Source: CAYVUV01 sp964455095 (GTDB lineage Bacteria > Desulfobacterota > Binatia > HRBIN30 > CADEER01). From it: DNA of 19,653 nt. The notes beneath the pieces are model-generated. The model was not told the DNA's origin and made no database searches. It was given only the letters and a program-made list of their open reading frames with translations. Positions 1-6,587 of this stretch are shown here, piece by piece (position 1 is the first letter of the stretch; each line of letters starts with the position of its first letter). The DNA lies in the NCBI GenBank assembly GCA_964455095.1, contig CAYVUV010000184.1:1-19653 (forward strand), read 5' to 3'. The translations under genes were made by a program, and so were the position numbers.

Positions 1-406
1 ATCGATTCCTGTCCCAGGGATTCCGCGGTTCCTAGCGGATCGCATCGACACAGGCCGCAATTCATTTCGTTGCCCTCGATCCCGATACCGATTCCGACCC
101 CGACTCCGACCAGAGCGCCGTCCAACGGTGACTTTGTGTGCAAAGCCGGTCTAGCGGCAACCTATCCGCCAACATTGAATCGATAGATCGCCACTGCGAG
201 TTTGTGAAAGAATCGACCTCAGGCCCTGGGCTTCAGGCCTCGGGGGTCCGGAAAGCCTGGGGTCTGCTGGCTCGCCGGTTGGACGATCAACGAGTGCGCA
301 GACCAACGAAAGGAGTACGTCCCTCCTCACTCCGACCACGAACGGATCGAGCGCGGCAACCGTATTTGCGTGCTTTCCGGATGGGGCGCGTGCTACCGCC
401 TACGAG
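1..406. other. Upstream region without a supported gene
   Basis: No reading frame here has a credible start, ribosome binding site and recognisable protein content. Frame 1 is open from the window edge to a stop near 186 and reads as a Pro/Ile/Thr-rich stretch. It could be the tail of a gene that starts outside the window, but in GC-rich DNA a run of about 60 open codons is unremarkable. The only internal structure I see is the hexanucleotide-periodic tract at 78-113, listed separately. The promoter of the downstream phospholipase gene is presumably here, but no convincing -35/-10 pair was found. Confidence 0.5.
78..113. repeat. Degenerate hexanucleotide tract (GAYNCC-like, six units)
   Basis: Consecutive hexamers read GATCCC, GATACC, GATTCC, GACCCC, GACTCC, GACCAG. 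In one plus frame this encodes alternating Asp with Pro, Thr or Ser, but that frame has a stop at 33-35, has no start codon and ends at 129-131, so it is not a supported gene. Similar Asp-Xaa hexamer arrays occur in linkers of secreted proteins. This may be a degraded coding remnant or simple low-complexity DNA. Confidence 0.5.
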
Positions 407-418
407 ATGGGGGTTCTC

Positions 419-1645
419 ATGTCGCGCGCCATCGTCGTGTTCGTCGCACTGCTCTGTAGTGCCGTTCCGGGGCAAGCTGGGGTATGGGGGGCGAAATCGC
501 GCCTTTGCCCACGTGTGATAGCTCGTCTGGCGAAGCTCGAGGCGTCGCCCGACACACCTCCAGCTCGTCTGGCGCGCTTCCGCAACAGCGTCGCCAATCG
601 TTGCGTGGCGCTGAACGAGATTCAGGTGCTGGGGACGCACAACAGCTACCACGTCCAACCGCGCCCCACGCTGTTGAGTGCCCTGCTGGCGCTGTTGCCG
701 GTCTTCGAGGCGTGGGAGTACACGCACCCGCCGCTCGGCGAGCAACTCGAGTCGGAGCGCGTGCGCCAACTCGAGATCGACGTCTACGCCGATCCGGACG
801 GGGGACTCTTCTCGCAACGCGCCGGGCTCGAGTACATCAACGAGGATCCCGTTTCACCCGATCCGCTGATGATGCAGCCGGGCTTCAAGGTTCTGCACAT
901 CCAGGATGTCGATTTCGAATCCAACTGCACCACCTTCGTCGGCTGCTTGCGGCAAGTGAAGGCGTGGTCCGATGCGCACCGACGCCATCTGCCGATCATG
1001 ATCCTGATCGAAGGCGAAGATACCCCGCTGGGCAATGTGCTCGGATTGACCTTCGCCGTTCCAGTGCCACTCGACGCCACCCAACTCGACGCGCTGGACG
1101 CCGAAATCCGCTCGGTGTTCCCGGCGAGCCGCCTGATCACGCCCGACCGCGTGCGGCGCGGCCAGCCGACCCTGGAGCAGGCGGTCCTGACACTCGGCTG
1201 GCCGCGTCTCGGCTCCTTGCGCGGGAAAGTGATGTTCACGCTCGACAATGGCGGCAGCATTCGCAACGCCTATCTCGCCGGCCACCCGTCGCTGCGCGAT
1301 CGTATCTTGTTCACCGATTCGTCGCCGGGTCAGCCCGAAGCGGCGTTCGTCAAGGTCAACGACCCGCTCGCCAACCCGACGACCATCCCCACCCTGGTGG
1401 GGCAGGGGTATCTCGTGCGCACCCGAACCGATTCGGACACCATCGAGGCGCGCAGCGGCAGCACCACCCAACGCGATGCCGCCATCGACAGCGGGGCGCA
1501 GTGGGTGAGCACGGATTATCCCGTGCCCAACCCTGACTTCGGCACCGGCTACGCCGTCGTCATTCCCGGGGGTATGCCGGCGCGCTGCAATCCCATCAAC
1601 TCCGGCAGCGGCTGCCGCAATGATGGCCTGGAGCGCCTGCCGTAA
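419..1645 (+). CDS. Secreted Ca2+-dependent phosphoinositide phospholipase C-like protein
   Basis: A 408-residue exported protein resembling the Ca2+-dependent PI-PLC family (PI-PLC-C1 type, TIM-barrel phosphodiesterases). The N-terminus (MSRAIVVFVALLCSAVPGQA) is a classic signal peptide. The catalytic region starts with LGTHNSYH, where His74 followed by Asn75 matches the general acid/base His and Ca2+-ligand Asn of this family. LEIDVYADP supplies the Glu119/Asp121 metal-ligand pair, and KVLHIQDVDF supplies the second His (about 160). The expected reaction is cleavage of phosphoinositides or related phosphodiesters outside the cytoplasm; the true substrate is unknown. I prefer ATG 419 over ATG 407 because a purine-rich GAGATGGGGG lies 5 nt upstream and the signal peptide then starts cleanly. 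An upstream ATG at 407 would add four residues. The next gene in the same direction lies 330 nt away, so it is probably expressed alone. Family assignment is strong; biological role is open. Confidence 0.88.
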   Translation: MSRAIVVFVALLCSAVPGQAGVWGAKSRLCPRVIARLAKLEASPDTPPARLARFRNSVANRCVALNEIQVLGTHNSYHVQPRPTLLSALLALLPVFEAWEYTHPPLGEQLESERVRQLEIDVYADPDGGLFSQRAGLEYINEDPVSPDPLMMQPGFKVLHIQDVDFESNCTTFVGCLRQVKAWSDAHRRHLPIMILIEGEDTPLGNVLGLTFAVPVPLDATQLDALDAEIRSVFPASRLITPDRVRRGQPTLEQAVLTLGWPRLGSLRGKVMFTLDNGGSIRNAYLAGHPSLRDRILFTDSSPGQPEAAFVKVNDPLANPTTIPTLVGQGYLVRTRTDSDTIEARSGSTTQRDAAIDSGAQWVSTDYPVPNPDFGTGYAVVIPGGMPARCNPINSGSGCRNDGLERLP

Positions 1646-1745
1646 CGCGCACTGGATCACGTGCGCCCGTGCCGACGCGGTCGGCGACAACTAGCTGATC
1701 GCCAAGACCACGGAGACAGCGGAATCCAATTTTGACTCGTCCGCA

Positions 1746-1782
1746 GGGAGGGGAATTCGTCCTTGAACGGTTCCCCCCTCCC
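1746..1782. other. Imperfect inverted repeat, possible stem-loop
   Basis: GGGAGGGGAA at 1746-1755 pairs with TTCCCCCCTCCC at 1771-1782, giving a 10-bp stem with two extra C residues bulged and a 15-nt loop. It lies about 100 nt past the phospholipase stop. No T-tract follows, so it is not a typical intrinsic terminator. It may be a transcript-end structure or a dispersed repeat. Confidence 0.4.
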
Positions 1783-1890
1783 AGCCCCTTCGTTGCCCGT
1801 CGTTCATTCCCACTGAACACTTTGTCTGGCCTGCTAGGGGTTTCTCCCAATAGACAGGTCGCTGCGCGGGTGGTAGCGCAATATCTCAAC

Positions 1891-1938
1891 CTGTGTGGAT
1901 CTCACAGAAGATCTCGCGCTATCGAATCAGCCTACAAT
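1891..1938 (+). promoter_or_regulatory. Candidate activator-type promoter for the LamG/DUF4215 gene
   Basis: TACAAT at 1933-1938 matches the -10 consensus at five of six positions, but no recognisable -35 hexamer lies 16-18 nt upstream. In its place is a dyad, CTGTG-N7-CACAG (1891-1907), centred about 46 nt before the predicted start near 1945. This arrangement resembles class II activator promoters. The half-sites resemble CRP/FNR-family sites, but the spacing is one base shorter than the TGTGA-N6-TCACA layout. The role is inferred from layout only. Confidence 0.33.
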
Positions 1939-1964
1939 CTACGCGTGCCTGCCGGTCGCACACC

Positions 1965-1973
1965 GGGGAGGGA
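1965..1973 (+). promoter_or_regulatory. Ribosome binding site that fixes the start of the LamG/DUF4215 gene
   Basis: GGGGAGGGA lies immediately upstream (spacing 2-6 nt from the purine core) of ATG 1976. It decides the start in favour of 1976 over the in-frame GTG at 1895, and the resulting protein begins with a clean signal peptide. Confidence 0.7.
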
Positions 1974-1975
1974 TC

Positions 1976-4900
1976 ATGATTGAACGTGGATATGCATTTC
2001 GCTTCGGTGTTTGGGCCATCGTCCTGGCAGTCGGCGGCGCGATTGTTATCGGTGTCACCGCCGAGGCGGCGTCCGCACAGTGCGCTGCGCCACCGTCCGG
2101 GATGATCGGATGGTGGCCGGGGGACGGCACGCCAACCGACGTCCTCAACGGACGCAACGCGACGCTCAACAACGGCGCGACATACGGAACCGGACTGGTG
2201 GGCCAGGCATTCTTGTTCGACGGTTCCAACGACGATGCCAGCGTTGCCCATGACCCGGTTTTCGACGTCGGCACCGGAGACTTCACCGTGGATTTCTGGG
2301 TCAATCTCGCCGCTGCGGGTGGCGAGGCGGTCATGGTCGAGAAGTGGAATAATGGGAACAACACCGGCTGGACGATCAGCAACCGTGGCGGCCTGTACTA
2401 CGCCGGCACGAACTCGTCGATCCAAACCAGCGCACAGATTCCCATCGGCACGTGGACCCACATCGCGCTGCGCCGCAGCAGCGGCACCGCCGCGCTGTTC
2501 ATGAACGGCAACGAGATCGACTCCACGAGTGGAAGCGACAATTTCGACACCACTGTGCCCCTTCTGTTCGGCCGCCGGCGCGGCGGTCAAGGGTTCTTCT
2601 GGAATGGCCGGATCGACGAGGTGCACTACGTCGTCGGAACGGCCCTCTCGAATGCCCAGATCCAGGCGATCTACAACGCCGGCAGCGACGGAGTGTGCGG
2701 CGGCCCGGTCTGCGGCGACACGGCCGTCGATCCCGGCGAGGAATGTGACGACGGCAACGGCGTCAATGACGACGGCTGTGACAACAACTGCACCGTCACG
2801 GCGTGCGGCAACGGCATCACCGCCGGCAGCGAAGTCTGTGACGACGGCAACGCCGTTACCGACGACGGCTGTGAGAACGATTGCACGTTGAGCTGCGGCA
2901 ACGGAACGACCGCCGGCAGCGAGGAGTGCGACGACGGCAACACGGCCGATGACGACGGCTGCGATTCCAACTGCACGCCGACCGGCTGTCAGAACGGCAT
3001 CGTGACGGCCGGCGAGGAGTGTGACGACGGAAACGCGATCAACGGCGACGGCTGCTCTGCCAGCTGCGCGTTCGAGCCCTGTGGCGACGGCAATCTCGAT
3101 CTGGGCGAAGAGTGCGACGACGGCAACCTTGTCAACGGCGACGGGTGCACGGCGACGTGTACGATTCAGATCTGCGGCAACGGGACGATCGAGCCGGGCG
3201 AGGAATGCGACGACGGCAACGTTGCCAACGGCGATGGCTGTACATCGGCATGCATTTTCGAGGGCTGTAACGTAACCGGCACGTGGAGCGGCGACGACCT
3301 CATTGCGGGCTTGCGCGTCCGCATCATCGAGGACGGGAGCGGAGCCGTGTCGGGTGGCTACACCCTGCCGCCCGATCTCGACACCGTCAGTCCGATCGTC
3401 GGCGTCCGTGCCGGTACGGCCTTCCACCTCAGCGTGCCCTTCAATCTCAACGCGACGTTGGTCGACTGCGACACGCTGCACTTCACGTCGCCGGTCGTCT
3501 TCACGTCGACGCGTCTGTCGGCGACGCTGTGCGGTGACGGCACCGTCAACTTCGGCGAACAGTGCGACGACGGCAACTTCAGCAACGCCGATGCGTGCGA
3601 CTCCAATTGCCGCCTGCCCGATTGCGGCAACGGCCTGATCGATCAAGGCGAGGAGTGCGACGATACCAACGCGGTCAACGGCGATGCGTGCGATACCAAT
3701 TGCACCACCCCGCGCTGCGGCAACGCCGCGCTCGACCCGAGCGAGCAGTGCGACGATGGCAATCTGGCCGACGGCGATGGCTGCAGTGCCAGCTGCACGC
3801 TGCCGAGTTGTCCGAACAACGTCGTCGATCCCGGCGAGGAATGCGACGACGGCAACCAGATCGACGGCGACGGATGCGCGCGCAATTGCCAGCTGCCGCG
3901 CTGTGGCAACGCCATTCAAGAAGGCGTCGAGACCTGCGACGACGGCAACGCCGCCGAGTGCGACGGGTGTTCGGCCACCTGCGCTGTCGAGACGGATGCC
4001 GACGGCGACGGCGTCGCCGATGCATGCGACAACTGCCCCGCCGACTTCAATCCAAGCCAAAGCGATCGCGACGACAACGCAATCGGCGACGCGTGCGACG
4101 CGCCGCTGGAAGCCCCGACGGCCCCCGGCGCCCAGGTGACGGTGGATCTCGATCTGAGCAGCGGAAACGAGCTGGCGCCGAACCCGATCAGCGCGCTGAG
4201 CGTCACGTTCGATCTCGCCGTCAGCGCCGGTACCACCGCTGTCCAGGTACTCGAAGCCCCGCCGGGCGAAGTCCTCAATGCCAATTTCCGCTTTGCCGGC
4301 TCCGGGGTGCTGCTGCACATCGACACCACCGCCTCGGTCTCAGGGCCGATCACACTCTGCGTCACGTACGATGAAAGTGCCCTGGCACCGGGTGAGGAGC
4401 CCCTCCTCCGATTCCTGCACGAGGAGAGCGGCACGTTCGTCGATCGAACCGCGTCGCTCGATACCGACGCGAACGTGCTCTGCGGCACGGTCAGCTCGTT
4501 CTCGCGCTTCGCGGTCGGCGTCGGTGTCAATGCATTCAACAAGGCGCGCCTGAAGGCGGAAAAGACCTTAGCTTCGCTTGGGCACGACCGCCTGCGTAGC
4601 ATCGTCGCCAAGCTGCCACCGGTCCCGAGCGCCATTGATCCGTCGGTGACCGGGCTGCGGTTGGTCCTGCTGCAGAACGGGCAACCCGTCTTCCAGCGAG
4701 TCATCGCCGGCGCGCAATGGACGGTCGCCAAGGCGGACAAGGTATTCCAATTCAAAGACGACGCCGGCACCCTCGTGTCCGGGATCACCGCGGCAAAGGT
4801 GAAGCGCTCGCCGAAGGGCGTCACGCTCAAGCTCTCCGGGATCAATCTCGACTTCCGCCCCCTCGATGGATCCGACCTGGAGCTGCGCTGCGACTTCGGC

Positions 4901-4984
4901 GCCGTGACGTTCGTGGCGCCGCTTGCGTGCAGCGCATCCGGCGACGGAGATACCGTGAAGCTCAAGTGTTCGCACGTGCCGTAA
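1976..4984 (+). CDS. Secreted LamG / DUF4215 Cys-rich repeat / TSP3-like protein
   Basis: A 1002-residue exported protein. Residues 1 to about 35 are a signal peptide ending in EAASAQC. Residues about 36-240 are a LamG/concanavalin-like sandwich (GMIGWWPGDGTPTD, FTVDFWVN, RIDEVHYV). Residues 246-430 carry six DUF4215/myxococcal Cys-rich repeats (CGNG-x-GEECDDGN-x-DGC-x-C), and residues 519-672 carry five more. Between them sits a Cys-poor beta-rich insert of about 85 residues. Residues 673-709 form a thrombospondin type 3-like Ca2+-binding segment (DADGDGVADACDNC). The rest contains beta-rich modules and a final domain of about 145 residues (KARLKAEKTLASLGHD to LKCSHVP). No C-terminal membrane anchor or sorting tail is visible, so it is probably secreted or loosely surface-bound. 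Ca2+-dependent adhesion or carbohydrate binding is inferred from the LamG and TSP3 modules. The eighth repeat has CDDTN in place of CDDGN, and the last repeat is shortened after CDDGN. Confidence 0.9.
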   Translation: MIERGYAFRFGVWAIVLAVGGAIVIGVTAEAASAQCAAPPSGMIGWWPGDGTPTDVLNGRNATLNNGATYGTGLVGQAFLFDGSNDDASVAHDPVFDVGTGDFTVDFWVNLAAAGGEAVMVEKWNNGNNTGWTISNRGGLYYAGTNSSIQTSAQIPIGTWTHIALRRSSGTAALFMNGNEIDSTSGSDNFDTTVPLLFGRRRGGQGFFWNGRIDEVHYVVGTALSNAQIQAIYNAGSDGVCGGPVCGDTAVDPGEECDDGNGVNDDGCDNNCTVTACGNGITAGSEVCDDGNAVTDDGCENDCTLSCGNGTTAGSEECDDGNTADDDGCDSNCTPTGCQNGIVTAGEECDDGNAINGDGCSASCAFEPCGDGNLDLGEECDDGNLVNGDGCTATCTIQICGNGTIEPGEECDDGNVANGDGCTSACIFEGCNVTGTWSGDDLIAGLRVRIIEDGSGAVSGGYTLPPDLDTVSPIVGVRAGTAFHLSVPFNLNATLVDCDTLHFTSPVVFTSTRLSATLCGDGTVNFGEQCDDGNFSNADACDSNCRLPDCGNGLIDQGEECDDTNAVNGDACDTNCTTPRCGNAALDPSEQCDDGNLADGDGCSASCTLPSCPNNVVDPGEECDDGNQIDGDGCARNCQLPRCGNAIQEGVETCDDGNAAECDGCSATCAVETDADGDGVADACDNCPADFNPSQSDRDDNAIGDACDAPLEAPTAPGAQVTVDLDLSSGNELAPNPISALSVTFDLAVSAGTTAVQVLEAPPGEVLNANFRFAGSGVLLHIDTTASVSGPITLCVTYDESALAPGEEPLLRFLHEESGTFVDRTASLDTDANVLCGTVSSFSRFAVGVGVNAFNKARLKAEKTLASLGHDRLRSIVAKLPPVPSAIDPSVTGLRLVLLQNGQPVFQRVIAGAQWTVAKADKVFQFKDDAGTLVSGITAAKVKRSPKGVTLKLSGINLDFRPLDGSDLELRCDFGAVTFVAPLACSASGDGDTVKLKCSHVP
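2711..3265 (+). repeat. Six tandem DUF4215 coding repeats
   Basis: Six units of about 90-96 nt follow each other, each beginning with a Cys-Gly-(Asn/Asp) core and containing the GAxTGTGACGACGGCAAC-like core that encodes CDDGN. Nucleotide similarity between units is high enough to suggest duplication by slippage or recombination. Six Cys per unit is typical of the family. Confidence 0.85.
3530..3991 (+). repeat. Five tandem DUF4215 coding repeats, second block
   Basis: Five more units of the same Cys-rich repeat, separated from the first block by a segment of about 265 nt that lacks the repeat. These units are more divergent: CDDTN in the second, CPNN in place of CGNG in the fourth, and a shortened spacing in the fifth. 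Confidence 0.83.
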
Positions 4985-5133
4985 CGCTCTCTCGGCTCGT
5001 CGTAGCGGCGGCAGCCCAACGTGTGGGCCAAGGGGACGCGCCGTTGTTTAGCTTGGTACGGGCCGCGCGGGCGGGCAGCGGACCAACAAAATTCGCACGT
5101 CCGCTTCGTGTCCGATCGTTCAACCTCCGCGAG

Positions 5134-5162
5134 TTGACTGTCCTTACAGCACGCCTTACCCT
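5134..5162 (+). promoter_or_regulatory. Candidate promoter of the vapBC pair, leaderless layout
   Basis: TTGACT (5134-5139) is followed by a 17-nt spacer and TACCCT (5157-5162), which keeps the three most conserved -10 bases (T1, A2, T6). Only 6 nt separate the -10 box from ATG 5169, so the predicted transcription start falls at or next to the A of the start codon. No Shine-Dalgarno sequence precedes this ATG, which agrees with a leaderless message. Confidence 0.5.
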
Positions 5163-5168
5163 CTGCCC

Positions 5169-5426
5169 ATGAAGGCGACTGTGACGAGCAAGGGACAGAT
5201 CACCATCCCGTTGGCGATCCGCCGCAAGCTCGAGCTGCGCCAGGGCACGGTGCTCGAGTTCGACGAGGAGGCCGATCACCTCAAGGCGACGAAGCGCGCG
5301 GATGTCGCTCGCATGCGCGGTGTCATCGGAATCGCCAAGGACGAGCTCGCCGGCAAGAGCGTCCGGCAGTGGATGGACGAGTTGCGCGGCCCGACGGACC
5401 TGCCACCGAACAAACGGCGGCGATGA
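5169..5426 (+). CDS. vapB: AbrB/MazE-fold antitoxin, VapB type
   Basis: An 85-residue protein. Residues 1-45 form a SpoVT-AbrB swapped-hairpin DNA-binding domain (KATVTSKGQITIPLAIRRKLELRQGTVLEF), a common N-terminal domain of VapB antitoxins. The C-terminal tail (about 48-85; VRQWMDELRGP then a basic end) is the usual flexible part that wraps the toxin. By family knowledge it neutralises the downstream PIN toxin and represses its own promoter. Its stop codon overlaps the toxin start by 4 nt (ATGA, 5423-5426), which supports translational coupling and controlled stoichiometry. No ribosome binding site precedes ATG 5169; a promoter ends 6 nt before it. The next genes are unrelated, so this is a free-standing chromosomal module. 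Confidence 0.9.
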   Translation: MKATVTSKGQITIPLAIRRKLELRQGTVLEFDEEADHLKATKRADVARMRGVIGIAKDELAGKSVRQWMDELRGPTDLPPNKRRR

Positions 5427-5824
5427 TCACCGCCGTCGATACCTCGGTGCTCATCGCCATCACCAAGGCGGAGCCGAATGCGCTGGGGTGGACGGATCTT
5501 CTGGGCCAAGCGCAGAGCGACGGCGACCTGGTCGTCTGCGACGTTGTCGTTGCCGAGCTCTTTGCGTTGCTGCTGAACGAAGAGAAGTTCGATCGAACGC
5601 TGGTCGGACTCGGCATCGCGTTCAGTCCGACGTCGCTCGAATCGGCCCGCCTTGCCGGGCGTATTTTCAAGCAGTACCGCCGCCTGGGCGGTCCGCGAGA
5701 GCATCTCGCTCCCGACTTTCTCATCGGCGCCCATGCTCAAACTCAGGCCGATCGGATTGCGGCCATCGATCGCGGCTACCTGCGCCGTTACTTTCCGCGC
5801 TTGAAAGTGCTCAAACCGCGCTGA
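5423..5824 (+). CDS. vapC: PIN-domain ribonuclease toxin, VapC type
   Basis: A 133-residue PIN-domain protein of normal VapC length. The four acidic active-site positions are visible: Asp6 in AVDTSVLIA, Glu45 in VVVAELFAL, Asp98 in APDFLIGAHA and Asp116 in AAIDRGY. Together they would bind Mg2+/Mn2+ and cleave RNA; in this family known targets are tRNAs or rRNA. The ATG at 5423 overlaps the antitoxin stop (ATGA) and is preferred over the upstream ATG at 5369, which would run far into the antitoxin gene. Nothing suggests inactivation: all catalytic residues are present and the frame is intact. The specific RNA target cannot be read from the sequence. Confidence 0.9.
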   Translation: MITAVDTSVLIAITKAEPNALGWTDLLGQAQSDGDLVVCDVVVAELFALLLNEEKFDRTLVGLGIAFSPTSLESARLAGRIFKQYRRLGGPREHLAPDFLIGAHAQTQADRIAAIDRGYLRRYFPRLKVLKPR

Positions 5825-6013
5825 GTTGATGGACGACCGCCATCGAACGCCCGCGGGCACGACCTATCACCGCGGCGCGAAGATCGGGCGGGCGCCGCTC
5901 AGGCCCTTGAGCTCGTCCTCGCCCGCGACTCGAGTGACAACCCGGAGCCGTCGAGGAGGTCACGGGTGACGCCGGAGACGAGACCGCGAGTCCACGCGCG
6001 CGGCAACACTTTT

Positions 6014-6307
6014 TTACTCGTCGTCGTCCGGGACGCCGTCGTTGTCGTCGTCGGGGTCGAGCCTGTTGCTGTGCCCGCCGTTGTCAGAGTCGCGTCGTGA
6101 GGCGGGGACGCCGTAGGCGCGGTCGTAAGCAGAGGCGCGGCCGAAGTTGTCGGCGCGGGTGTTGTTCGGAGCGCTGCGGACGTGTGGCGCGACGTAGGTG
6201 CCATCGCCGCGTGTATACCCGCGAACGTGGACCTCTCCGGCCGCGACCGGCGCGCCGGCGAAGCCAAGCCAGAGCAGGGAAAGCGAAAGGGCGAGTCTGG
6301 TGCGCAT
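6014..6307 (-). CDS. Small exported protein with Asp-rich TSP3-like tail
   Basis: A 97-residue protein. Residues 1 to about 23 are a signal peptide (MRTRLALSLSLLWLGFAGAPVAAG). The middle has VHVRGYTRGDGTYVAPHVRS, a motif I recall from many small uncharacterised bacterial exported proteins. The C-terminus is strongly acidic (RLDPDDDNDGVPDDDE) and resembles a single thrombospondin type 3 / EF-like Ca2+-binding loop. On the minus strand a GAGGA lies 8-9 nt before the ATG. It converges with vapC, 189 nt away, and diverges from the glycan block. Function unknown; a periplasmic or secreted Ca2+-binding peptide is a guess. Confidence 0.72.
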   Translation of the reverse strand: MRTRLALSLSLLWLGFAGAPVAAGEVHVRGYTRGDGTYVAPHVRSAPNNTRADNFGRASAYDRAYGVPASRRDSDNGGHSNRLDPDDDNDGVPDDDE

Positions 6308-6539
6308 ACCGGAGTCCTCAAGAGCAAGTCTTTCGCCAGCACCGTGGCGGACACGGGGGTGAGCACGCCAGTCTTTTGGGTGGGACGACCGCGTTGGCAG
6401 AGTGGCGGTCGACGAAGCGGGCTGCCGGAGCCGCCTCGAAGTGGCTGTGCGGGGAGCTCATGCACGTCGATCCCGCGGCGGCGGGCGGACCCCCCGCACA
6501 GCGCAGATCGGACGAAAAGCTTGAGTCGTTCCGGTGGTG

Positions 6540-6568
6540 TTGACATGATCCTGTCGTACACGGCGATT
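6540..6568 (+). promoter_or_regulatory. Weak promoter candidate for the GNAT-like gene
   Basis: A perfect TTGACA lies at 6540-6545, but at 17-nt spacing the -10 position reads GCGATT, which matches the consensus poorly. If used, transcription would start about 13 nt before ATG 6588. Reported because the -35 is perfect and its position before a three-gene block makes sense; the poor -10 keeps confidence low. Confidence 0.25.
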
Positions 6569-6587
6569 GGGGCGGGACGAACAAGGC

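Larger units (their letters stand above)
1646..1975. other. Intergenic region with a hairpin and a candidate promoter
   Basis: These 330 nt separate the phospholipase gene from the LamG/DUF4215 gene. No credible gene was found. The region holds an imperfect G-rich/C-rich hairpin (1746-1782) and a candidate promoter with an upstream dyad (1891-1938). Both are listed separately. The GTG at 1895 could extend the downstream frame by 27 residues, but it lacks a ribosome binding site and would bury the signal peptide. Confidence 0.6.

Noticed and set aside
138..518. 126-codon plus frame before the phospholipase
   Set aside because: No domain or ribosome binding site is visible, and it overlaps the well-supported phospholipase start in a different frame.
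1919..4318. A 799-codon open frame on the minus strand opposite the DUF4215 gene
   Set aside because: Its translation is low-complexity Val/Ala/Arg-rich, mirrors the repeats on the other strand, and has no domain or ribosome binding site. It is a shadow of the strongly biased codon use of the plus-strand gene.
5984..6015. Possible terminator after vapBC (CCGCG/CGCGG stem then six T)
   Set aside because: The stem is only 5 bp with a 10-nt loop, and 6 nt separate it from the T run, which overlaps the stop of the minus-strand small gene. Too weak to claim.
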